Shown here one piece after another: positions 1-6,361 of a stretch of DNA of 7,817 nt. The DNA is from an uncultured Lachnospiraceae bacterium (lineage in GTDB: Bacteria > Bacillota > Clostridia > Lachnospirales > Lachnospiraceae). The notes beneath the pieces are model-generated. The model ran no database searches. It was not told where the DNA came from and was given only the letters and a program-made list of their open reading frames with translations. Numbering within the stretch: the first letter of the stretch is position 1; each line of letters begins with the position of its first letter. The stretch covers positions 1 through 7,817 of the forward strand of contig CAJTPO010000081.1 of the NCBI GenBank assembly GCA_910578115.1. The letters are read 5' to 3'. The translations under genes were made by a program, and so were the position numbers.

Positions 1-51
1 CAGCATGGATGGCCATGCGGCCCGCCAGGCGGCAGGCTGAGCATGATGTAA

Positions 52-241
52 GTTTGTCGTGAAAGTACATACTCTGTTCGCTGCTCTTCCTTTTTATTAA
101 AGCACAGGCTCCAGCCGGCACACTCTCACTTATTATGACAGCATAGGCTCCTCCAGTTATGCTTCTTCCCAACTGTTACGTCAGCATAGGCTCCTCCAGT
201 TATGCCTCTTCTCAACTATTACGGCAGCACATACTCCTGTC
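52..241 (-). repeat. Degenerate tandem repeat (about 43 bp units) at and beyond the 3' end of the Na/Pi cotransporter gene
   Basis: Read on the minus strand, five related units follow each other: about 200-241, 157-199 (43 bp), 115-156 (42 bp), 77-114 (38 bp) and a partial unit at about 52-76. The two best-matched copies share GGAGGAGCCTATGCTG and, read as + strand positions 139-181 and 182-224, differ at only a few bases. The first unit contains the last codons and stop codon of the cotransporter gene. Each later unit repeats that layout: in the matching phase they read roughly E-P-M-L-T-stop, E-P-M-L-S-stop and E-P-V-L-stop. The array therefore looks like repeated duplication of the gene's 3' end followed by divergence. 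Its function is unknown. It could be a slippage product or a 3'-untranslated mRNA element. No hairpin plus T-run is visible in it. Confidence 0.75.
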
Positions 242-2000
242 TAAGCCCTTCATACAGCGTCCGGAACTGCTCCTCATCCCGTCTCTTTTCCCGGCTCTCT
301 ATGCTGTAGCCGTGCATTTCCATGGAGTCCTCCTCCCACACCTGCACCACGCTCACTGCGATCTGGGCACAGTGGGCCGCGATCCGCTCATAGGCCGTCA
401 CAATATCCGCCAGCAGGAATCCCAGTTCCACCGTACACTTCCCTTTCCTGAGCCTTTTTACATGCCGTTTTCGCACCTGTGCCCCCAGCTCGCCGATCAC
501 CTCCCGCAGGGCCTGCGCTTCATACAGACTGTCCGCGTTTTCCTCCTGAAAGATGCCTTCGGAAATTGCCAGCATCCGCAGCACCGCCCGGGAAAAGACC
601 GCCAGTTCCTCCTGCGCCTTGGCAGAAAAAGTCAGCTCCTTCTCTTTCATCTTTCCGTAAGCCATGGCAATGCCCGCCGCATGATCCGAGATCCGTTCGA
701 AATCCCCGATACAGTGCAGATACAAAGTCAGCGCACGGCTGTCCTTCTCCGAAAGATCCTTTCCCGTCAGCTTCAACAGATACGTACCGATCACATCCTC
801 ATAGCGGTCCACATCCTTTTCCAGCTGCCTGACGCCTTCCGCCGCCTCTCTCGTATAGCGCTCCAGCAGGCCGATGGCCTCCCTGCATGACTCCTGCACC
901 GTATCCGCCATATGACAGATGACCTTTCTGCACTGCTCCATGGCCAGAGACGGATTGTTCATAAAACGACTGTCCAGCGCCTTCACATCCTCGTCGATAT
1001 ACCGCACCGCCATATGTTCCACGCTGTCCTCTTTGATAGTCAGATAAGCCAGCTTCTCCAGCAGATCAGAGAACGGAAGCAGCAGACAGGTGGCAAACAC
1101 ATTGAACACCGTATGCACCACCGCGATCCCATAAGGCTGCGCCGCCCGCTCCATAAAGTCAAAAGCAACCGCCCCGTGCAGCAGATAAAACAGCGCCATA
1201 AACACAATCGTACCGATCAGGTTAAAATACAGATGCACGATAGCCGCTCTTCTGGCGCCCCGCGATGTCCCCACGGAAGACAGCAGCGCCGTCACGCAGG
1301 TACCGATATTCTGTCCCATGATAATGGGCACCGCCACACTGTAGGACACCGCCCCGGTAGCGCACAGCGCCTGCAGGATACCCACAGAAGCCGAAGAACT
1401 CTGGATTACGGCCGTCAGGATGATGCCGGCGATCATCCCGGGGATCGGGCTGGAAAATAAAAGCAGGATATTCGTAAATTCCGGCACATCCGCCAGCGGC
1501 TTGACCGCCGCCGACATGGTATCCATCCCGATCATCAGCACCGCAAAACCGATCAGGATCGTGGCCGCATTTTTATGCTTCTCCTTTCCGGAAAAAAGCA
1601 GCAGGATCACGCCCACCAGCGCAAAAATCTGGGAAAAGGCCGAAGGCTTTAAAAGCTGCATCACAAAACTGCCGCTCTCAATGCCCGTCAGGCTTAAGAT
1701 CCACGACGTGATCGTCGTACCCACATTGGCCCCCATAATAATACCGATGGCCTGAGACAGCTTCATCATCCCCGAATTGACGAACCCGACCACCATCACC
1801 GTAGTCGCGGAGGAAGACTGGATCACGGCCGTAACACCCGCTCCCAGCAGCACCGCCCGCCATTTGCTGTAAGTCATTTTCTCCAGGATCTGTTCCATCC
1901 TGCCGCCGCTGGCCCGGGACAGACCCTCCCCCAGCAGATGCATACCATACAGAAACAGCGCCAGTCCGCCCATCATCGTCAGTACATCAAAAAAATCCAT
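219..2000 (-). CDS. Na+/phosphate cotransporter family protein with C-terminal PhoU-like domain (NptA/YjbB type)
   Basis: A 593-residue membrane protein predicted to move inorganic phosphate with sodium across the cytoplasmic membrane. The N-terminal half (residues about 5-315) is hydrophobic and carries the two inverted family repeats: QSSSATT at 61-67 with GANVGTT at 90-96, and QSSSAS at 200-205 with GQNIGTC at 229-235. The QSSS motifs are the family's substrate/ion-binding signature. Residues about 340-565 are soluble, charged and helical, and match the PhoU-like domain often fused to this family. The ATG at 2000 is chosen because a near-ideal GAGGAGG lies at 2006-2012, 5 nt upstream. The gene is fifth in the pst cluster, 171 bp after pstB, where phoU is usually found. 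A candidate Pho box lies in that gap, suggesting induction by phosphate starvation. The last codons fall inside a tandem repeat. The family call is secure; transport direction (uptake, or efflux as proposed for E. coli YjbB) cannot be told from sequence. Confidence 0.93.
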   Translation of the reverse strand: MDFFDVLTMMGGLALFLYGMHLLGEGLSRASGGRMEQILEKMTYSKWRAVLLGAGVTAVIQSSSATTVMVVGFVNSGMMKLSQAIGIIMGANVGTTITSWILSLTGIESGSFVMQLLKPSAFSQIFALVGVILLLFSGKEKHKNAATILIGFAVLMIGMDTMSAAVKPLADVPEFTNILLLFSSPIPGMIAGIILTAVIQSSSASVGILQALCATGAVSYSVAVPIIMGQNIGTCVTALLSSVGTSRGARRAAIVHLYFNLIGTIVFMALFYLLHGAVAFDFMERAAQPYGIAVVHTVFNVFATCLLLPFSDLLEKLAYLTIKEDSVEHMAVRYIDEDVKALDSRFMNNPSLAMEQCRKVICHMADTVQESCREAIGLLERYTREAAEGVRQLEKDVDRYEDVIGTYLLKLTGKDLSEKDSRALTLYLHCIGDFERISDHAAGIAMAYGKMKEKELTFSAKAQEELAVFSRAVLRMLAISEGIFQEENADSLYEAQALREVIGELGAQVRKRHVKRLRKGKCTVELGFLLADIVTAYERIAAHCAQIAVSVVQVWEEDSMEMHGYSIESREKRRDEEQFRTLYEGLRQEYVLP

Positions 2001-2086
2001 GATAACCTCCTCATCACAACCAAAACCTGCTATTGCTATTATGGTTTGACGTTATCATGAATTTATCCGCTCCACTATCATGTAAT

Positions 2087-2114
2087 TGTAAAGGAAATGT
2101 AAAATATACGTAAA
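2087..2114 (-). promoter_or_regulatory. Candidate Pho box (PhoP/PhoB-type direct repeats) upstream of the Na/Pi cotransporter
   Basis: On the minus strand the sequence reads TTTACG, 5 nt, TTTACA, 5 nt, TTTACA (+ strand 2109-2114, 2098-2103, 2087-2092). These are three hexamers with an exact 11-bp period, and a further ATTACA follows directly. In Gram-positive bacteria PhoP binds TT(A/C/T)A(C/T)A direct repeats with this spacing. The array ends about 86 bp before the cotransporter start and lies in the pstB-cotransporter gap. The -10 box is uncertain: GATAGT 18 bp after the middle hexamer, or GATAAA 19 bp after the last, would each match at 4 of 6 positions. The repeat is seen directly; the regulator is inferred. 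Confidence 0.6.
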
Positions 2115-2171
2115 ACAGGCACTTTAACCCCATCCAAAGCCGGATCGCCACAGGCAGGCCGCCACGCCGCT

Positions 2172-2930
2172 TTAACCATATCTTCCCGCGATATAGTCCC
2201 TGGTCCTTCTGTCCTTCGCTTTGGAAAAAAGATGCCCGGTACAGCCCCACTCAACCACCTCGCCCGCCAGAAAAAAGGCGGTATCATCCGACACCCGTGC
2301 CGCCTGCTGCATATTGTGGGTGACGATAACGATGGTATATCTTTTTTTCAGCTGCAAAAGCAGTTCTTCTATTTTAAGCGTCGAGACCGGATCCAGCGCC
2401 GACGTGGGCTCATCCATCAACAGCACTTCCGGTTCCACCGCCAGCGCACGGGCGATGCACAGCCGCTGCTGCTGCCCGCCGGAAAGCCCCAGCGCCGGTC
2501 TTTTCAACCGGTCCTTCGCCTCCTCCCAGACAGCCGCCTGCCGCAGGCTCCTCTCCACGATCTCATCCAGTCTGGCCCTGTTCTTCTCCCCATGGACTCT
2601 CGGCCCATAGGCAATATTGTCATAGATGCTCATCGGAAAAGGATTGGGCTGCTGGAATACCATGCCCACCCGCTTTCGCAGCGTCGTCACGTCCACGCCG
2701 GGCGCATAAATCTCCTCGCCGTCCAGACAGACCCGGCCCATGATCTTCACCCCCTGTATCAGGTCATTCATCCGGTTCAGGGTTTTCAGGAAAGTGGATT
2801 TGCCGCAGCCCGAAGGCCCGATCAACGCCGTCACCGCACCTGCCCGAATGTCCATGGTGACCGCTTTCAGCGCATGGTGCGTCTCATAGTACAGGTTCAG
2901 ATCTGTTGTCTCTATCTTGCTGTCATACAT
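2172..2930 (-). CDS. pstB: Phosphate ABC transporter ATP-binding protein PstB
   Basis: The cytoplasmic ATPase that powers the PstSCAB importer. The 252-residue protein has all ABC motifs in order: Walker A GPSGCGKST (38-46), Q-loop with FQQPNPFP (92-99), signature LSGGQQQR (149-156), Walker B VLLMDEP (169-175), D-loop SALD (177-180) and switch histidine in VTHN (203-206). QQPNPFPMSIYDN and the NRMNDL stretch are typical of PstB rather than other ABC ATPases. Length matches the family. The frame is open to a GTG at 2948, inside the end of pstA, but the ATG at 2930 is preferred: it has AAGGTG 6 nt upstream, begins 5 nt after the pstA stop, and gives a standard PstB N-terminus. The tight spacing implies translational coupling to pstA. 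No phoU follows. Confidence 0.97.
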   Translation of the reverse strand: MYDSKIETTDLNLYYETHHALKAVTMDIRAGAVTALIGPSGCGKSTFLKTLNRMNDLIQGVKIMGRVCLDGEEIYAPGVDVTTLRKRVGMVFQQPNPFPMSIYDNIAYGPRVHGEKNRARLDEIVERSLRQAAVWEEAKDRLKRPALGLSGGQQQRLCIARALAVEPEVLLMDEPTSALDPVSTLKIEELLLQLKKRYTIVIVTHNMQQAARVSDDTAFFLAGEVVEWGCTGHLFSKAKDRRTRDYIAGRYG

Positions 2931-2935
2931 AAGAG

Positions 2936-3775
2936 TCACCTTCCCCACCAGCGGGTCAGAATTTTTAAAAGAAGGTTAAAGAGCAATACAAGGCACAACA
3001 GTACCGCCGCAATCCCAAATGCCACATCATACTCCGCTCTGGCCATGCTTAAATACATCTGGATCGTGAGCGTCCCGCCCGACTCCATGATCTTATGGAT
3101 AAATCCGCCCCCGGAGTCCGGCAGGAAATAACCGCTCCCCGCCGTAAAAAGCAGCGCCGCCGATTCCCCCACGATACGCCCCACCGCCAAAAGGATACCC
3201 GTCACGATACCCGGCATGGCCGAAGGCAGCAGGATCGTGCGGATCATATGCCATTTGGTGGCTCCCATGCCGATGGCTCCGCTCCGATAACTTTCCGGCA
3301 CCGCCCGCAGCGCCTCCTGCGTATTACGCGTGATCAACGGCAGTATCATCAAAGACAGCGTCAGCGCCCCGGTCAGGATCGAATAGCCCATTCCCAGCGT
3401 GGTGCCGAAAAACACCATCCCAAACAATCCGAAAACAATGGAGGGAATGCCCGCCAGCGTCTCCGTCGCAAACTCGATCAGCTGCACCCATCTGCTGGGC
3501 GCCGCATACTCGTTCAGCCAGACCGCCGCCCCCACCCCGGCCGGCACAGCCACCACAAGCGTCAGCACTACGATATATACCGTATTCACCACATTCCCCG
3601 CGATGCCCACAGTTCCCTTCACCACACTGGTCACCGTCGTAAAAAAAGGAAGCCCGAGAACCGGAACCCCTTTCGCAAAAACATAAAGGATCATTCCCGC
3701 CAGCAGCAGCACCGCATAAAAGGCCGCAAGATAGATGAAAGTAAACGCGACGGCGTCTTTTATTTTTCTCGACAT
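2936..3775 (-). CDS. pstA: Phosphate ABC transporter permease PstA
   Basis: A 279-residue integral membrane subunit that pairs with PstC to form the phosphate channel. About six hydrophobic segments are visible, at roughly residues 10-35, 58-88, 105-128, 132-150, 186-213 and 251-272. The family loop LAGIPSIVFGLFG is at 107-119. The ABC-permease EAA loop that docks on PstB runs from about 154, with EALRAVP and then GATKW at 171-175. The conserved GRIVGESAALLFTAG (199-213) is typical of PstA. The ATG at 3775 has AAAGGAG 9 nt upstream. It lies 106 bp after pstC and 5 nt before pstB on the same strand. PstA is preferred over PstC because of the short N-terminus, the C-terminal motif and the position next to pstB. 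Confidence 0.96.
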   Translation of the reverse strand: MSRKIKDAVAFTFIYLAAFYAVLLLAGMILYVFAKGVPVLGLPFFTTVTSVVKGTVGIAGNVVNTVYIVVLTLVVAVPAGVGAAVWLNEYAAPSRWVQLIEFATETLAGIPSIVFGLFGMVFFGTTLGMGYSILTGALTLSLMILPLITRNTQEALRAVPESYRSGAIGMGATKWHMIRTILLPSAMPGIVTGILLAVGRIVGESAALLFTAGSGYFLPDSGGGFIHKIMESGGTLTIQMYLSMARAEYDVAFGIAAVLLCLVLLFNLLLKILTRWWGR

Positions 3776-3881
3776 GGCATCCCGCTCCTTTCCGCGCGGC
3801 GGTTTCCTTTGCCATACATCTGTCCGGCCACCCTTTTCCCGCCTTCACGCTTCTTCTCTGACTCCTGTCTTATCCGTACAT

Positions 3882-4847
3882 CTAACCTTCCTCTCCACGC
3901 AGGAGCCTGTGCAGGAAGATATTCACCAGCATGATAAACCCAAACAACACCAGCCCGATCGTAAAAAGCACCTGCCGGTGCAAACCTTCCGCATATCCCA
4001 TTTCGCTGACGATGGCAGTTGTCAGGAATCTGACAGAGGAAAAAGGTAACGGCACATTCACCGCCCCGCCGGACACCAGATTCACCGCCATAGCCTCTCC
4101 CACCGCCCGGCCCACCCCCAGCACCACCGCCGTAACAATGCCCGGCCTGGCTGCCGGAAGGACCACCTGAAAAATCGTCTGGATCCGGGAAGCACCAAGC
4201 GCCATCGAAGACGCCCGCAGCTGATCCGGCACCGCCCGCAGCGCCGTCTCACTGACACTGATGACCGTCGGCAGGATCATCACCGCCAGTACTATCACCG
4301 CCGACAACAGATTCGCTCCGCCCGTAAACTGATGCGTCTGCGCGTCACGAAACAACCACCGTTCCAAACGATACATAAGCGGATTCAAGACCATCATCCC
4401 CAACAACCCATAAACAACAGAGGGAATCCCTGCCAGCAGCTCTACCGCCGGCCGTACCACCGCTGCCAGCGGACGAGGCGCCACCTCAGCCAAAAAAACA
4501 GCCGTTAAAAGCGCGACCGGTACCCCAAGAAGCACCGCCAGCGTCGTTCCCACCACGGATGCCAAAATCACATACAGTATACCGAAGGAAGGAGCCGCCG
4601 CCGCAGGTTTCCACACAGAAGAAAAGAAGATCTCCCTGACGCCCAGCCGATAGACCGCCGGTACACCATTGGCGATCATATACAACGTGATCGCTCCGAC
4701 CGCGAAAACCGCGAAAAACGCACACAGCGTAAAAATCGCTTCGGCTACGGCTTCCACTCTTCCGGTATGGTTCTTTTTCTCTGTAAGAGACCGGGATTGT
4801 CTGGCCTGTGATCTGTTATAAGCTGATTGCTGTAATCCAATATCCAT
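3882..4847 (-). CDS. pstC: Phosphate ABC transporter permease PstC
   Basis: A 321-residue membrane subunit, partner of PstA. A charged N-terminal tail (about 1-30) precedes the first membrane segment (about 33-58), as usual for PstC. The family loop LAGIPSVVYGLLG is at 138-150. The EAA loop begins at ETALRAVP (200-207) and continues through GASRIQ (218-223). GVGRAVGEAMAV (244-255) is the conserved segment after the EAA loop. The ATG at 4847 has only a weak ribosome site (AGGA about 10 nt upstream, or AAGAA close to the start). A start a few codons further in is possible because the first 25 residues are poorly constrained. It follows pstS by 114 bp, a gap holding a short tandem repeat and no evident terminator, so the genes are probably co-transcribed. 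Confidence 0.96.
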   Translation of the reverse strand: MDIGLQQSAYNRSQARQSRSLTEKKNHTGRVEAVAEAIFTLCAFFAVFAVGAITLYMIANGVPAVYRLGVREIFFSSVWKPAAAAPSFGILYVILASVVGTTLAVLLGVPVALLTAVFLAEVAPRPLAAVVRPAVELLAGIPSVVYGLLGMMVLNPLMYRLERWLFRDAQTHQFTGGANLLSAVIVLAVMILPTVISVSETALRAVPDQLRASSMALGASRIQTIFQVVLPAARPGIVTAVVLGVGRAVGEAMAVNLVSGGAVNVPLPFSSVRFLTTAIVSEMGYAEGLHRQVLFTIGLVLFGFIMLVNIFLHRLLRGEEG

Positions 4848-4894
4848 ATTCTTACGATTCCTGCTTTGTTATTTTTCTCTATTTCTTTCTGACC

Positions 4895-4930
4895 TCTATA
4901 ACTTCTCTTATGTCTTCACTTATGTCTTCT
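4895..4930 (-). repeat. 12-bp tandem repeat in the pstS-pstC intergenic leader
   Basis: On the + strand CTTATGTCTTCA (4907-4918) is followed at once by CTTATGTCTTCT (4919-4930), 11 of 12 identical. A third, weaker copy (8 of 12) lies at 4895-4906. On the transcribed strand this is a purine-rich GAAGACATAAG run with no predicted hairpin. It may be simple slippage, or an unstructured leader before pstC that affects the pstS:pstC expression ratio; the latter is only a guess. Confidence 0.7.
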
Positions 4931-4961
4931 CTGTCAGTTGGATTCCTTATGGTTTATTGTT

Positions 4962-5825
4962 TCATTTGTGACAATCCGACACGATCAACCCGGCATCACG
5001 CATCAGCTTCCCGCCCTCCTCTGTCTGCAGATACGCAAAGATCTCCCGCACCTGTCGGCTCTGCTCTTCAAGCGCTCCTTTCGTCACCAAAAGAAAAGAC
5101 CGGCACAGCGGGTAGCTGCCCGTCTTCACCCTCTCTGCCGTCGCTTCCACACCGTCCAAAGACAATGCGCACACCGTATCATTCAGTACATCGAAAGAGA
5201 CATATCCCACAGCTCCGGGTGTGGATGCGATCCGCGCCAGCATTGCCCCCTCCGAATCCAGTTCATTTGCATAATAACACCGGTCTTCAATTCCCAATAA
5301 TTCTTCAAAAGCGCTTCTGGTGCCGCTCCCCGCCTCCCGGCCTGCCACCACGATCGGCAGCTTCCTGCCGCCAAGCTCCTGCCAGTCTCTGATCTGCCCG
5401 GTATAAATATCCACCAGCTGTTTTGTTGTCAATGCCGTCACCGGGTTATCCCTATCCGTGATCACCGCAATGCCATCCATTGCGATAACGTATACTGCCG
5501 CGCCGGATGCCTCCTCTGCTGTTGTCAACGGCCTGGAAGAAAGCCCGATATCGGCCCGCCCCGACAGCACTGCCTGCACCCCCGCTGAGGAGCCTGTAAA
5601 TTCTGCCGTCACCGTCACACCCGGATGCGCCTCCCGATAACACTCCGCCAGCATATTGGCAAACTTCTCCATAGAAGTAGAGCCGGCCATAACTACTGTC
5701 TGAGCTGGAGATGGGGATGCCGATTTCCAATGCGGTTTCCATACACCATCATAACGCCATATCAAAAACACCAGCAGCAAAAGCGCTGCCATGGCGCCTG
5801 CCGTAATACGTTTCTTCCCTGTCAA
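4962..5825 (-). CDS. pstS: Phosphate-binding protein PstS (membrane-anchored, no lipobox seen)
   Basis: The extracytoplasmic phosphate receptor that feeds PstCA. The 287-residue protein carries PstS ligand-loop motifs: AGSTSMEK (47-54), TGSSAG (77-82), LSSRPL (95-100), AMDGIAV (115-121), IYTGQIRDW (140-148) and GREAGSGTR (162-170). The C-terminal half ends in the family's FAYLQTEEGGKLM pattern. The N-terminus is KKR followed by a hydrophobic stretch at about 9-23. There is no cysteine before residue 62, so it lacks the lipobox typical of Gram-positive PstS. It is either held by an uncleaved N-terminal helix or the true start differs. The start used is TTG at 5825, with GAGGGTG (5831-5837) 5 nt upstream. 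An in-frame stop 24 nt upstream of the TTG rules out a longer protein. First gene of the minus-strand pst cluster. Confidence 0.94.
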   Translation of the reverse strand: MTGKKRITAGAMAALLLLVFLIWRYDGVWKPHWKSASPSPAQTVVMAGSTSMEKFANMLAECYREAHPGVTVTAEFTGSSAGVQAVLSGRADIGLSSRPLTTAEEASGAAVYVIAMDGIAVITDRDNPVTALTTKQLVDIYTGQIRDWQELGGRKLPIVVAGREAGSGTRSAFEELLGIEDRCYYANELDSEGAMLARIASTPGAVGYVSFDVLNDTVCALSLDGVEATAERVKTGSYPLCRSFLLVTKGALEEQSRQVREIFAYLQTEEGGKLMRDAGLIVSDCHK

Positions 5826-5834
5826 ATGTACACC

Positions 5835-5865
5835 CTCACATCCACCTTACATCCGTCTTATGGCA
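5835..5865 (+). promoter_or_regulatory. 11-bp-spaced repeats in the pstS leader, possible divergent Pho box
   Basis: The + strand reads CTCACATCC (5835-5843), CTTACATCC (5846-5854) and CTTATGGCA (5857-5865), each 11 bp apart; the first two match at 8 of 9 positions. The spacing equals that of the Pho box before the cotransporter, but the orientation is opposite to pstS transcription and the array overlaps the pstS ribosome site. A PhoP-like protein bound here would sit over the leader, so a role in activation is doubtful. Chance similarity is quite possible. Confidence 0.25.
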
Positions 5866-5896
5866 AATCATTTTAAAAAAGTGCTCTCCCGTGTTC

Positions 5897-5926
5897 TATA
5901 TAACCTATGCGCCGCCTTCTTGTCTC
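5897..5926 (-). promoter_or_regulatory. Weak candidate promoter for the pst operon
   Basis: On the minus strand GAGACA (+ 5921-5926) is followed after 18 bp by TATATA (+ 5897-5902), about 70 bp before the pstS start. Each box matches the housekeeping consensus at only 4 of 6 positions. A promoter must lie between here and about 6020 because pstS opens the cluster, and this is the best match I found. A poor -35 would fit an activator-dependent promoter. The rest of the 5866-6020 gap shows nothing clear. Confidence 0.22.
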
Positions 5927-6020
5927 CATTCCAGATTTTACATACACCTTTGCAACAGCGCTGTTCTCCCTTTTTCCGGATCAGGCAAATCTGCTCCTCC
6001 TTTTGTCGGAAGCAGGTTAA

Positions 6021-6245
6021 AGGATTCCTGAATGCGTAGAAAAACAAAAAACACTACACGAAAGACATACCCGCAGTTACACAGTGACGCAGGAAAGTGA
6101 AACGGCCGCCAAAGCATTTTCTGCAGATTTTGATGGTATATGCAACGAAAAAGTCACCGTTACAACAAAGCAAGGTTTGGAAGAAATTTTTATAAATTAC
6201 TATGGAGGCATCTATGGTTTGCACAGAAGTATCTTGCTATGCTGA
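6021..6245 (+). pseudogene. Start-less open frame, probable coding remnant of unknown family
   Basis: Between the divergent pst genes and the reductase gene one plus-strand frame stays open for 74 codons (stop TGA at 6243-6245) after an upstream TAA at 6018-6020. It has no ATG. From about 6063 it reads like real protein: YTVTQESETAAKAFSADF, then DGICNEKVTVTTKQGLEEIF, then INYYGGIYGLHRSILLC. A nearby ATG at 6032 with AAAGGA 7 nt upstream opens a different frame that stops after 22 codons (6098-6100). A start plus a frameshift between the two frames would explain both, meaning a decayed small gene. A third reading (64 codons from 6140 to 6334) overlaps it and looks less protein-like. I recognise no family, and chance openness cannot be excluded. 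Confidence 0.3.
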
Positions 6246-6274
6246 TTGACTTTTACACCGTGGATGTGCATAAT
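6246..6274 (+). promoter_or_regulatory. Candidate housekeeping promoter upstream of the reductase pseudogene
   Basis: TTGACT (6246-6251), a 17-bp spacer and CATAAT (6269-6274) match the sigma-A consensus at 5 of 6 positions in each box with ideal spacing. It would give a leader of about 80 nt before the ATG at 6362. A second possible -10 (TGT then GATAAT, 6330-6338) lies closer to the gene but lacks a good -35. Confidence 0.5.
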
Positions 6275-6361
6275 AAAATCATGATACAATCGTTTAAAAA
6301 TTGTGTAGCTGGATTCAATTCCAGCAGTTTGTGATAATAATTCGGGCAAAGGAATTAGATT

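Noticed and set aside
1..51. Possible start of a minus-strand gene leaving the left edge (ATG at 44) and a short CATGG/CCATG inverted repeat at 4-17
   Set aside because: There is no ribosome site before the ATG, the readable part is too short, and the 5-bp stem is within chance expectation.
159..1755. Several long plus-strand open frames across the cotransporter gene
   Set aside because: They are antisense shadows of a GC-rich gene. They give proline-, histidine- and arginine-rich products with no recognisable domain, while the minus strand encodes a complete known family.
2115..2171. Terminator after pstB
   Set aside because: Only a 4-bp stem (ATCC/GGAT) without a T-run is visible on the coding strand. 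Read-through into the cotransporter gene is possible.
2931..2948. Longer pstB form starting at GTG 2948
   Set aside because: It overlaps pstA and lacks a better ribosome site. The ATG at 2930 has AAGGTG at good spacing and gives the usual PstB N-terminus.
3776..3848. Out-of-frame small gene in the pstC-pstA spacer reading into pstA
   Set aside because: The product is a basic, low-information reading that runs along pstA in another frame; no family recognised.
2232..3934. Long plus-strand open frames over pstB and pstA (299 and 279 codons)
   Set aside because: They lie opposite clear PstB and PstA sequences, have low-complexity basic composition and no plausible start context.
6308..6325. 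GCTGGA-TTCAAT-TCCAGC hairpin before the reductase gene, as a terminator
   Set aside because: The 6-bp stem is perfect but no T-run follows, and it lies downstream of the best promoter for the next gene.
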